Assembly (NCBI GenBank): GCA_022749295.1
Contig: CP062007.1
Location: forward strand, 2,790,001 to 2,854,000
Direction: 5' to 3'
DNA from: Flavobacteriaceae bacterium GSB9
GTDB lineage: Bacteria > Bacteroidota > Bacteroidia > Flavobacteriales > Flavobacteriaceae
DNA: 64,000 bases
Part shown: positions 8,542 through 16,913 of the stretch, in pieces
How positions within the stretch are numbered: position 1 is the first letter of the stretch
How the letters are laid out: each line of letters begins with the position of its first letter
Position numbers and translations under genes: made by a program
Notes under the pieces: generated by a model
Databases searched by the model: none
Told to the model about the DNA's origin: nothing
What the model saw: the letters and a program-made list of their open reading frames with translations, nothing else

Positions 8542-11500
8542 ATGAATTACAATTTCAACGAAATAGAAGCCAAGTGGCAAAAGTATTGGGCCGAAAACCA
8601 AACATTCAAAGCCGAAAATAATAGCGATAAACCTAAGTATTATGTACTGGATATGTTTCCATACCCCAGTGGTGCGGGGTTGCATGTGGGGCATCCGTTA
8701 GGGTATATTGCTTCTGATATTTATGCGCGCTACAAACGCCACCAAGGCTTTAACGTATTGCACCCACAAGGCTACGACAGTTTTGGTTTGCCTGCCGAGC
8801 AATATGCTATTCAAACGGGACAGCACCCAGCCATTACAACGGCCGATAATATAAAAACCTACCGCCGCCAGTTGGACCAAATTGGTTTTTCTTTCGATTG
8901 GAGTCGTGAAGTTCGTACATCAGACCCGAGCTATTATAAGTGGACACAGTGGATTTTTATCCAATTGTTCAACTCGTGGTATAATTATAAAAGCGATAAG
9001 GCTGAAGATATTTCAGAACTTATAAAGTTATTTGAAGTTGAAGGTAATGCTAACGTCAATGCGGCTTGCGATGACGATGTGGAATTTTTTACCGCATCGG
9101 ATTGGAATATTTTCGACGATGTTAAAAAACAAGAAATACTACTCCAATACCGTTTAACCTACTTGGCGGAAACCGAAGTAAACTGGTGCCCCGCACTAGG
9201 AACGGTTTTAGCAAACGATGAAATTGTTAACGGTGTGTCTGAGCGTGGTGGCCACCCTGTAGTGCGTAAAAAAATGACCCAATGGAGCATGCGTATTTCG
9301 GCTTATGCCGAGCGCTTGTTGCAAGGTTTGGAAAAAATAGATTGGACCGATTCGTTAAAGGAAAGTCAACGCAACTGGATTGGGAAATCGGTTGGTGCTA
9401 CTGTAACTTTTAATGTAAAAAATCACGATGAAGTGATTGAAGTGTTCACTACGCGTCCGGATACTATTTTCGGTGTGAGTTTTATGACTCTGGCACCAGA
9501 ACACGACTTAGTATCTAAAATTACAACGTCCGAACAAAAAGCCGAAGTTGAAGCCTACATTGAAGCGACCGCAAAACGCAGTGAACGTGAGCGTATGGCA
9601 GATGTAAAAACTATTACAGGTGCCTTTACAGGGGCTTATGCCGAGCATCCGTTTACTAAAGAACCAATTCCGATTTGGATTGGCGATTACGTATTGGCGG
9701 GCTACGGTACCGGAGCGGTAATGAGTGTGCCTAGTGGCGACCAACGTGATTACGATTTTGCAAAACATTTCAACATCCCAATTCCTAATATTTTTGAGGG
9801 TGTCGATATTTCAAAAGAAGCTTTTGCCGATAAAGAAAATACCATTATTGCCAATAGTGATTTCCTTAATGGGCTCAACCATAAAAAAGCCACCAAGCGT
9901 GTTATTTTCGAATTGGAAAAATTAGGACAAGGCCAAGGAAAAACCAATTATCGCTTGCGCGATGCTGTTTTTAGCCGCCAACGTTACTGGGGGGAGCCAT
10001 TTCCAGTGTACTATGTAAATGGCATGCCACAAATGATTGATGAGCAACATTTGCCGATTAAATTGCCCGAGGTTGAAAAATATTTACCTACCGAAACGGG
10101 CGAACCACCATTAGGCAACGCCACCGTTTGGGCTTGGGATACGGAGAAAAACGACGTCGTTTCGAACGATTTGATAGACCATAAAACCGTGTTTCCGTTA
10201 GAGTTGAACACCATGCCGGGTTGGGCGGGTAGTTCATGGTATTTTAACCGTTACATGGATGCCAATAACAACGAATCGTTTGCAAGCCCAGAGGCTTTAA
10301 ACTACTGGAAAGATGTCGATTTATACATTGGCGGTAGCGAGCACGCCACAGGGCATTTGCTATACTCGCGATTTTGGCAAAAATTCTTGTTCGATAAAGG
10401 TCAAGTACCTGTTGATGAGTTTGCCAAAAAACTGATTAACCAAGGGATGATTTTGGGGACGAGTGCTTTTATTTATAGAGTTGATTTAGGAAGTTTTGGT
10501 TTTGAAGTCAAAGGAGATGATATAAAGGGGCAATTAAATAAATTTAATGTTTTTGTTTCATTAGGAAAATTAGATTCCTTAAAGAATTCGACGAATGAGC
10601 TGATAGATTTCAATAACTTTATAAGGGATGAATTTCAAGAGGTTAATTTAGATAAGGGTAAGTTAGTCCATGTAAATATTGATTTAAATAAAGTTCACCC
10701 AATCCATGTTAAGGTGAAGTATGTTAATTCTTCTGACGAATTGGATATTAGAGGCTTAAAGGCTGATGAAGAGTTTGGTGAAGATTATCAAGAAGCTATT
10801 TTTATAGGAGAGACTGGGAAAAATATAAAAAACGATAATGATATTTATAAAGTTGGCCGCGAAGTTGAAAAAATGTCCAAATCTAAATACAACGTGGTTA
10901 ACCCCGATGAAATATGTCAACAATACGGCGCCGATAGTTTGCGTCTTTACGAAATGTTCCTTGGGCCTTTAGAGCAATACAAACCTTGGAATACGGCTGG
11001 TATAACGGGTGTGCATTCGTTTCTTAAAAAACTTTGGAAATTATATGTGGGCGACAATGGACTAAAAGTTACCGATGCCGAGCCAAGTAAAGACAGCTTA
11101 AAAACCTTGCACAAAACCATTAAAAAGGTTCAGGAAGATATCGAGAATTTTTCATTCAATACCTCAGTTTCTACTTTTATGATTGCGGTAAACGAATTAA
11201 CATCTCAAAAGTGTACTTCAAAAGACATTTTAGAACCTCTGTTGGTTTTGATTTCTCCGTATGCGCCGCATATAGCCGAAGAGCTATGGAGCCAGTTGGG
11301 GCACAACGAGAGTATTTCAACCGCAAAATTCCCAAAATTTGATGAAAGCCATTTGGTGGAGAGTAGTAAAAACTACCCGATCTCCTTCAACGGTAAAATG
11401 CGTTTTACGTTAGAGTTGCCTTTAGACATGAGCAAAGAAGACATCGAAAAAACGGTATTGGCCAACGAAAAAACACTAGACCAATTGCAGGGCAGAACAC

Positions 11501-11550
11501 CCAAGAAAGTTATTGTAGTTCCTGGTAAAATTGTGAATATTGTTGGGTAA
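8542..11550 (+). CDS. leuS: Leucine--tRNA ligase
   Basis: 1002 residues, class I aminoacyl-tRNA synthetase charging tRNA-Leu. The HIGH motif is HVGH at residues 48-51 and KMSKS is at 777-781; the editing (CP1) domain lies between (TTRPDTIFG, GTGAVMSVPSGDQRDYDFA). It is longer than the E. coli enzyme (860) mainly because of an insert at about residues 640-770, between NQGMILG and VGREVEKMSKSK. This stretch, positions 10456-10855, is lysine/asparagine-rich and more AT-rich than its surroundings. The frame is open throughout, so it is an insertion domain and not a frameshift. The TTG-started SemiSWEET gene overlaps its 3' end. Confidence 0.98.
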   Translation: MNYNFNEIEAKWQKYWAENQTFKAENNSDKPKYYVLDMFPYPSGAGLHVGHPLGYIASDIYARYKRHQGFNVLHPQGYDSFGLPAEQYAIQTGQHPAITTADNIKTYRRQLDQIGFSFDWSREVRTSDPSYYKWTQWIFIQLFNSWYNYKSDKAEDISELIKLFEVEGNANVNAACDDDVEFFTASDWNIFDDVKKQEILLQYRLTYLAETEVNWCPALGTVLANDEIVNGVSERGGHPVVRKKMTQWSMRISAYAERLLQGLEKIDWTDSLKESQRNWIGKSVGATVTFNVKNHDEVIEVFTTRPDTIFGVSFMTLAPEHDLVSKITTSEQKAEVEAYIEATAKRSERERMADVKTITGAFTGAYAEHPFTKEPIPIWIGDYVLAGYGTGAVMSVPSGDQRDYDFAKHFNIPIPNIFEGVDISKEAFADKENTIIANSDFLNGLNHKKATKRVIFELEKLGQGQGKTNYRLRDAVFSRQRYWGEPFPVYYVNGMPQMIDEQHLPIKLPEVEKYLPTETGEPPLGNATVWAWDTEKNDVVSNDLIDHKTVFPLELNTMPGWAGSSWYFNRYMDANNNESFASPEALNYWKDVDLYIGGSEHATGHLLYSRFWQKFLFDKGQVPVDEFAKKLINQGMILGTSAFIYRVDLGSFGFEVKGDDIKGQLNKFNVFVSLGKLDSLKNSTNELIDFNNFIRDEFQEVNLDKGKLVHVNIDLNKVHPIHVKVKYVNSSDELDIRGLKADEEFGEDYQEAIFIGETGKNIKNDNDIYKVGREVEKMSKSKYNVVNPDEICQQYGADSLRLYEMFLGPLEQYKPWNTAGITGVHSFLKKLWKLYVGDNGLKVTDAEPSKDSLKTLHKTIKKVQEDIENFSFNTSVSTFMIAVNELTSQKCTSKDILEPLLVLISPYAPHIAEELWSQLGHNESISTAKFPKFDESHLVESSKNYPISFNGKMRFTLELPLDMSKEDIEKTVLANEKTLDQLQGRTPKKVIVVPGKIVNIVG

Positions 11551-11806
11551 TTATATAGAAATTATTGGTTTTATAGCTGCGGTATTAACTACCGCGGCTT
11601 TTTTGCCTCAGGTTTACAAAACTTGGAAAACCAAAGATGTTTCGTCGCTATCCTTACCCATGCTTTTAATGTTTTTTATTGGGGTTTTAGCATGGTTAAT
11701 TTATGGGTTTTTAACTCACAGTCCGTCTATGATTTTCGCCAACAGTATCACTATTGTTTCGGCATTTCTACTTATTTATTTTAAGATTGCTTACGGTAAA
11801 TTTTAG
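11540..11806 (+). CDS. SemiSWEET family sugar transporter
   Basis: About 87 residues with three TM segments and the PQ-loop motif (TTAAFLPQVYKTWKTKDVSSLSLPM), which is the SemiSWEET signature. These half-size transporters dimerise to move sugars such as sucrose across the inner membrane. There is no ATG: start candidates are TTG at 11540 or 11543, both inside the leuS 3' end (overlap up to 11 bp), implying translational coupling to leuS. The same overlap with a tRNA synthetase has no obvious functional meaning. Confidence 0.88.
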   Translation: MLGNYIEIIGFIAAVLTTAAFLPQVYKTWKTKDVSSLSLPMLLMFFIGVLAWLIYGFLTHSPSMIFANSITIVSAFLLIYFKIAYGKF

Positions 11807-12136
11807 CAATTAAAGTCATTGTTTGGTCGTCAGATTTTATTTTATAGTTTTTCCTTTTAAAATTGTAAGATAGTGGTTCGCTTGTTTGTAATGGCAACTT
11901 TTTATTCTCCGCAAATCGACAAAGTGTAAACTGAGAATTTCTAAAAAATCGAGGTCTGTAAATGGTCATTTTCACGAATTTCATTAATTCTATAAAACCG
12001 ATGTGTTTTGTGGAATTGTTATAAAAACGTTAAATCGAGTATTAAATATTTAACAAAAGCAATGTTTTTGTGTTTTTTATAAATTCATTGTTGTAATATT
12101 GTGGGGTGTTAAGACTAATTTAAAAATCATATTTCT
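11807..12136. other. 330-bp intergenic region upstream of ald
   Basis: The left part carries a minus-strand reading frame (11984-11781, 67 codons, ending inside the SemiSWEET gene) with no recognisable family; it may be a gene remnant or chance. The right part is AT-rich and probably holds the ald promoter: TTTTTG at 12065-12070 and a TAnnTTTG-like TAATATTG at 12093-12100, spaced slightly wide. Confidence 0.4.
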
Positions 12137-13237
12137 ATGAAAATTGGAGTTCCTATTGAATTGAAAAACAACGAAAATCGAGTGGGCATGACGCCTTCTG
12201 GTGTTTTTGAATTGACTAAAAGAAATCACGAGGTTTTTGTGCAAAAAAATGCTGGTTTTAATAGTGGTTTTTTAGATGAAGATTATAAAAATGCCGGGGC
12301 AACCATTCTTGAGACCATTGAGGCTATTTACGATACGGCCGAAATGATTGTAAAGGTAAAAGAACCCATTGAGCAGGAATACGATTTAATTAAGCCCAAC
12401 CAAGTGGTCTTTACTTACTTTCATTTTGCATCCAGTGAGCCACTTACCAATGCGATGCTGAAAAGCAGGGCCATTTGTATTGCTTACGAAACGGTAGAGG
12501 ATGAAGACGGTACTTTGCCGTTGCTAATTCCTATGTCCGAAGTAGCAGGACGTATGTCCGTTCAACAAGGCGCTAAATATTTAGAAAAACCTATAAAAGG
12601 GCGTGGCATTTTACTTGGTGGCGTGCCAGGTGTTCCGCCAGCAAAAGTACTGATTTTGGGTGCTGGTGTTGTTGGTTTACAAGCGGCACGTATGGCTTCT
12701 GGATTGGGAGCGAACGTATTTATTTTGGATATTAATATGAAAGCGTTACGCCATGTAAGCGAAACAATGCCTAATAATGTCATCAGTGAATTTTCAAGTG
12801 AATATAACATCAGAAAACATATAATGGATTCCGACTTGATTATCGGAGGAGTATTAATAAAAGGTGCCAAAGCGCCAAAATTAATTACCAAAGATATGTT
12901 GAAAGATATGCGCCCAGGTACCGTTATGGTCGATGTAGCTGTTGATCAAGGAGGCTGCTTTGAAACGACCAAGCCAACAACCCACCAAGAGCCAACCTAT
13001 ATTATTGATGAGGTGGTGCATTACAGTGTGGCGAACATGCCGGGAGCCGTGCCTTACACGTCAACCATGGCGTTAACCAATGTAACCTTGCCTTATGTTA
13101 CTAAGCTGGCCAACCAGGGTTGGGAAAAAGCCTGTGAAGAAAATGCTTCTTTAGCTAAAGGCTTAAATATTGTTAAAGGCGATATTGTCTACAAAGAAAT
13201 TGCAGAGGCTTTCGATTTGGAATATGCTTCAGCATAA
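12137..13237 (+). CDS. ald: Alanine dehydrogenase
   Basis: 366 residues of the Ald/PntA-like NAD-dependent family. Catalytic Lys75 (VKVKEPI) and His96 (FTYFHFAS) match the positions known from the Mycobacterium enzyme, and the Rossmann glycine motif ILGAGVVGLQAA is present, followed by MVDVAVDQGG. It interconverts L-alanine and pyruvate plus ammonia. Monocistronic, followed by a REP-like repeat rather than a clear terminator. Confidence 0.95.
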   Translation: MKIGVPIELKNNENRVGMTPSGVFELTKRNHEVFVQKNAGFNSGFLDEDYKNAGATILETIEAIYDTAEMIVKVKEPIEQEYDLIKPNQVVFTYFHFASSEPLTNAMLKSRAICIAYETVEDEDGTLPLLIPMSEVAGRMSVQQGAKYLEKPIKGRGILLGGVPGVPPAKVLILGAGVVGLQAARMASGLGANVFILDINMKALRHVSETMPNNVISEFSSEYNIRKHIMDSDLIIGGVLIKGAKAPKLITKDMLKDMRPGTVMVDVAVDQGGCFETTKPTTHQEPTYIIDEVVHYSVANMPGAVPYTSTMALTNVTLPYVTKLANQGWEKACEENASLAKGLNIVKGDIVYKEIAEAFDLEYASA

Positions 13238-13273
13238 AAATGGTATTGAAACTTTATAGAGGTGTATAAGAAG

Positions 13274-13361
13274 TCGTCATTCCGAACAAAGAGAAGGAAT
13301 CTTTAGAATTCAAGTTGAGAATTATGAGATTACCTCGAAATAAAAATTTCTCGTAATGACG
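13274..13361. repeat. REP/MITE-like intergenic element
   Basis: Begins GTCGTCATTCCGAAC and ends TTTCTCGTAATGACGT, giving imperfect terminal inverted repeats around CGTCATT / AATGACG. It resembles the element at 8408-8519 and lies between ald and the zinc peptidase gene. Confidence 0.6.
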
Positions 13362-13495
13362 TTTATTTGTTACTTCTTGGACAGCCTTTTTTTATGCGCT
13401 ATTTTTAACAGAACTTTAAATACTGACATAATATCATATCGTGATTATTGGCTCTATTTTTGCTATCTTTAATTAAAAATTTAAAAAAGAAATAC

Positions 13496-14191
13496 ATGTT
13501 TGGATATTATATATTATTGGGAGGAATCGCCTTGGTGAGTTGGATTGTTAGCAGCACGCTAAAGCGGAAGTTCGAAAAATACTCAAAAGTTCAATTGCGC
13601 AACGGCATGAGTGGTGCCGAAATAGCCGAAAAAATGTTGGCCGACCACGGTATTTATGATGTTGAGGTTATTTCAACGCCAGGTCGATTAACAGACCATT
13701 ATAACCCGAAAAATAAAACGGTTAATTTGAGCGAGGCGGTTTACAATCAGCGTAATGCCGCTGCAGCCGCAGTTGCGGCTCACGAATGTGGTCATGCCGT
13801 ACAACACGCCCAAGCTTACGATTGGTTAAAAATGCGTTCGGCATTAGTACCTGTGGTTAGTGTAACCTCTGGTATGTCGCAGTGGTTGGTTATAGGTGGT
13901 CTAATTTTAGGTGCCGCTGCCGGAGTTGGTATGGGGTATTGGGTAGCCGTTGCTGGTTTGGCGATGATGGGTTTTGCAACATTATTCAGTTTTATTACAC
14001 TTCCGGTGGAATACGATGCCAGTAACCGCGCTTTAGCTTGGTTGAAAAATAAAAATATGGTATCACAGCAAGAATATGCGGGTTCTGAAGATGCACTAAA
14101 ATGGGCGGCTAGAACCTATTTAGTGGCCGCCATAGGTGCTTTGGCAAACCTTGTGTATTGGGGTTTTCAAATTTTTGGAGGAAGAGATTAA
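13496..14191 (+). CDS. Neutral zinc metallopeptidase (YugP/Zn_peptidase_2 family)
   Basis: About 231 residues from ATG 13496 (MFGYYILLGG); a longer start at 13448 would add a basic stretch before the first TM segment and is less likely. One N-terminal TM, the zinc motif HECGH in AAHECGHAVQHAQ, then two to three further TM segments and a conserved PVEYDASNRALAWL motif, as in YugP. A membrane-bound metalloprotease of unknown substrate. A strong terminator follows. Confidence 0.9.
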   Translation: MFGYYILLGGIALVSWIVSSTLKRKFEKYSKVQLRNGMSGAEIAEKMLADHGIYDVEVISTPGRLTDHYNPKNKTVNLSEAVYNQRNAAAAAVAAHECGHAVQHAQAYDWLKMRSALVPVVSVTSGMSQWLVIGGLILGAAAGVGMGYWVAVAGLAMMGFATLFSFITLPVEYDASNRALAWLKNKNMVSQQEYAGSEDALKWAARTYLVAAIGALANLVYWGFQIFGGRD

Positions 14192-14220
14192 AATAGTAGG
14201 TATTCTAATTTTTAATTAAT

Positions 14221-14253
14221 AAAAGTCAATTAGATTTTCTAATTGACTTTTTT
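14221..14253 (+). terminator. Rho-independent terminator after the zinc peptidase gene
   Basis: A perfect 13-bp stem (AAAAGTCAATTAG / CTAATTGACTTTT) with a 5-nt loop followed by a T-run. Its position excludes the upstream alternative start (14243) of the next gene. Confidence 0.9.
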
Positions 14254-14302
14254 GTTGGGTAATATAAGAATTATCCTATTTTTGAAGCTTAAATTAGAAA
14301 GA

Positions 14303-15880
14303 ATGAAAACCAAAACAACATTACTTATTTTATTTGCCTTTTTCGCTTTTAAGGTTTATCCACAAGAAGTCTCAATGGTTAAGAGTGAAATCTTCAAAGA
14401 CTCAAAAAAAAATAGCTATTTAGATTTTTCATTAGAAGCATCAAACGGAGATGTTATTACAATTCGATCATATAGAGGCGGTATGGTACAAAAACTAAAA
14501 GGGTATTATATTCAACATTTCAATGATAACCTTGAACTTTTAAATGAAGTAGAATATGAAGTTGACGATAATTATATTAAAAATGCTTTTATTAAAGACG
14601 GTAAGTTGCATTTAATAGAGTTTGAACATGTCAAGAAAGAAGATAGAGTTGTTTTCAATACTGTTTCTGCAAACCTCGAGGATTTAAAATTTAGTAAAAA
14701 GGAGTTGATTTCTTTTTCTGAGGATAAGATGCAAAAATATTTTGGATTTGCCCTTTTTCCATTTTTCATAAGTAATTTTTCTCAGATGGATAGAAATCAT
14801 TTAGGCGAGGTTGTTTTTTCTGCTAGCAAAAAGTTCTTCGTTATAAATTTTGATATAAAGGACAAGAATAAAGAAACTCACAAAATATTTGTTTTTAACA
14901 ATAATTTTGAGAAGGTCTACGATGCCTTGGTGAATAAAGAAATCAAAGATAAATTATTTGAATATGAAAGTATTGATGTTGCTGATACTGACGGAACTGT
15001 TTATTTTTTAGGAAAGGTTTTTGAAAACGATTCGCGGAAATCAAAGAAAAAAGGAAAAGCGAATTATCATTTCGAATTATTGAAAATTGATGCTGCTGGG
15101 CAAGAAAAGACGAGTTTTAAAAATGATGACAAATTCATTTCTTCGCTTGAATTAATTAAAGGCGCAGGTAGGTTGGCGTGTGTGGGTTTTTATGGTAGAA
15201 AGGATGAGGACAGGTGTAACGGTGTGTGTTTGTTTAATTTAGATCCTGAGAGTTTGAGCATGATAAATGAAAAGTTTTCACCATTTTCTGAAGAATTTAT
15301 GACCGACAAGTATGGGGATAGAAAGAACAAAAAATCAAGAAAAACAGAAAAAGGGATAAAGAACATTGATTTTAAGGGAGTATATATGATGTCAAACGGA
15401 GATATTGTTATTAACGCCGAGGAATTCTATATTACAACACATACTATGATGTCTAGTACAGGAGGGATGAGGACTTACGTCGTTTATCATTTCGACGATA
15501 TTATGAGTATAAGGCTGGGCCAGGATGGAGGTCTAAAGTGGGCCAGGAATATTAACAAAGCGCAAACAGGTTTTAGTAATAGTTCTTATACTTCTATACC
15601 AGTTGGAGAGTCTACGTATTTCTTTATCAATTGCTCAGATAAAATTCGGAAAATTGGTCAAGGCAGAATAGCCTTTAATCAAACTAAGGCAAAGAAATCT
15701 AATTTGTATATGGTTTCTATTAACAAGAAAGGTAATATCGATTTTGAAAAATTAATTGACGATAAAGAATCTAAAGTCTATTACAGAGTTAATGATGGCG
15801 TGATTAATACTGATAATCAAACTGTCACATTTCCAGGTAAGAAAAAGAAATATACAAGGATTTTGAAAATTAAAATTTAG
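14303..15880 (+). CDS. Secreted protein of unknown function
   Basis: 525 residues starting at ATG 14303 with a signal peptide (MKTKTTLLILFAFFAFKVYPQ). The upstream in-frame start at 14243 lies inside a terminator and is rejected. The mature protein is rich in beta strands with repeated charged motifs (for example DLDPESLSM, GDIVINAEEFYI, NKKGNIDFEKLI), suggesting a propeller-like or repetitive beta fold such as a WD/kelch-like outer-envelope protein, but no family is recognised. It is bracketed by terminators on both sides, hence monocistronic. Confidence 0.75.
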   Translation: MKTKTTLLILFAFFAFKVYPQEVSMVKSEIFKDSKKNSYLDFSLEASNGDVITIRSYRGGMVQKLKGYYIQHFNDNLELLNEVEYEVDDNYIKNAFIKDGKLHLIEFEHVKKEDRVVFNTVSANLEDLKFSKKELISFSEDKMQKYFGFALFPFFISNFSQMDRNHLGEVVFSASKKFFVINFDIKDKNKETHKIFVFNNNFEKVYDALVNKEIKDKLFEYESIDVADTDGTVYFLGKVFENDSRKSKKKGKANYHFELLKIDAAGQEKTSFKNDDKFISSLELIKGAGRLACVGFYGRKDEDRCNGVCLFNLDPESLSMINEKFSPFSEEFMTDKYGDRKNKKSRKTEKGIKNIDFKGVYMMSNGDIVINAEEFYITTHTMMSSTGGMRTYVVYHFDDIMSIRLGQDGGLKWARNINKAQTGFSNSSYTSIPVGESTYFFINCSDKIRKIGQGRIAFNQTKAKKSNLYMVSINKKGNIDFEKLIDDKESKVYYRVNDGVINTDNQTVTFPGKKKKYTRILKIKI

Positions 15881-15940
15881 TTTCGGATATGTTTCATCTG
15901 AAAAGGATAATTTAAATCTGGAGAATAAAATATGCTGATG

Positions 15941-15986
15941 ACCGAATTTTTACTTATTTAAAGTAAGAATTCGGTTTCTTTTTTTA
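15941..15986 (+). terminator. Rho-independent terminator
   Basis: Long imperfect stem (ACCGAATTTTTACTT / AAGTAAGAATTCGGT, loop ATTTA) at 15941-15975 followed by a T-rich run. Ends the secreted-protein transcript. Confidence 0.85.
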
Positions 15987-16015
15987 AATTTAGGCTCAAC
16001 TCTAAATTAAATTTG

Positions 16016-16720
16016 ATGGAACAATTACAAAATGATAAGTTACTTATAAGTCAGGTGTCCGATGCAGACCGAGTGGCTTTTTATAAAACCACTTATGCAC
16101 ACGTTGCAGGTGGTGTTTTGGTATTCGTGCTTTTTGAATATTTGTTATTACAAAGTGATGCGATTGTAGATTTTGCTTTGTCGATGACGCAAGGCTTTAA
16201 ATGGCTGCTCATGCTTGGAGGTTTTATGTTTATTACAAACTACGCCGAGAGGATGGCCTTAAAAACAGCGGATAAGAGCAAGCAATACCTCGCCTACGGT
16301 TTGTATATTTTAGCAGAAGCCTTCATTTTTGTGCCATTGATCTATATCGCTGCGTTTTACATGGAGTCTGGGCCCGAGTTGATTAACCAGGCGGCTGTTG
16401 TTACTCTAGCGCTTTTTACAGGGCTGTCGGCGGTGGTATTCATAACTAAAAAGGATTTTTCTTTTTTAAAAACAGGATTGACCATTGGTTTTTTTATAGC
16501 CATTGGGCTTATTATCGCCGGTTCTTTATTTGGTTTTAATTTAGGTTTATGGTTTTCTGCCGGTATGTGTTTGTTGGCAGGAGGTTCTATTTTATACCAA
16601 ACCTCCAATATGGTTAATAAATATACTACCGACGATTATATACCAGCGGCTTTAGGATTGTTTGCCTCGTTAATGCTGTTATTTTGGTACATCCTTAGTA
16701 TTTTTATGTCTAGAGATTAA
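16016..16720 (+). CDS. Bax inhibitor-1/YccA family membrane protein
   Basis: About 234 residues with seven predicted TM segments, starting at ATG 16016 (an adjacent TTG precedes it). The N-terminal FYKTTYAHVAGGVL and C-terminal YxxxxMVNKYTTDDYIPAALGLFASLMLLFWYILSIF are typical of bacterial UPF0005/YccA proteins, which are inner-membrane proteins, some acting as pH-sensitive calcium leak channels or FtsH modulators. A clear terminator follows. Confidence 0.9.
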   Translation: MEQLQNDKLLISQVSDADRVAFYKTTYAHVAGGVLVFVLFEYLLLQSDAIVDFALSMTQGFKWLLMLGGFMFITNYAERMALKTADKSKQYLAYGLYILAEAFIFVPLIYIAAFYMESGPELINQAAVVTLALFTGLSAVVFITKKDFSFLKTGLTIGFFIAIGLIIAGSLFGFNLGLWFSAGMCLLAGGSILYQTSNMVNKYTTDDYIPAALGLFASLMLLFWYILSIFMSRD

Positions 16721-16743
16721 AAAACTCTTATAAGATAAAGTTT

Positions 16744-16773
16744 AAGCCACAGGATTATTTCTGTGGCTTTTTT
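16744..16773 (+). terminator. Rho-independent terminator
   Basis: Perfect 9-bp stem AAGCCACAG / CTGTGGCTT with an 8-nt loop, followed by TTTT. Ends the Bax-inhibitor gene. Confidence 0.92.
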
Positions 16774-16913
16774 GTAGCTTATTTTTAAATCATACAAATT
16801 AAAAATACTTGTCGAAATGTGTATGTAAAATTTCAATCCTCGATTATTGCTTGAAAGGATGGCGGTTTTATCAAAATTCATTAAATTCGCGAACTTAAAA
16901 GAATTACCAGTAA

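Noticed and set aside
10456-10855. Frameshift or foreign gene inside leuS
   Set aside because: The reading frame is continuous through the insert and KMSKS follows in frame, so it is an insertion domain.
14243-14302. Upstream start for the secreted protein gene
   Set aside because: It lies within a strong terminator hairpin; the ATG at 14303 begins a proper signal peptide.
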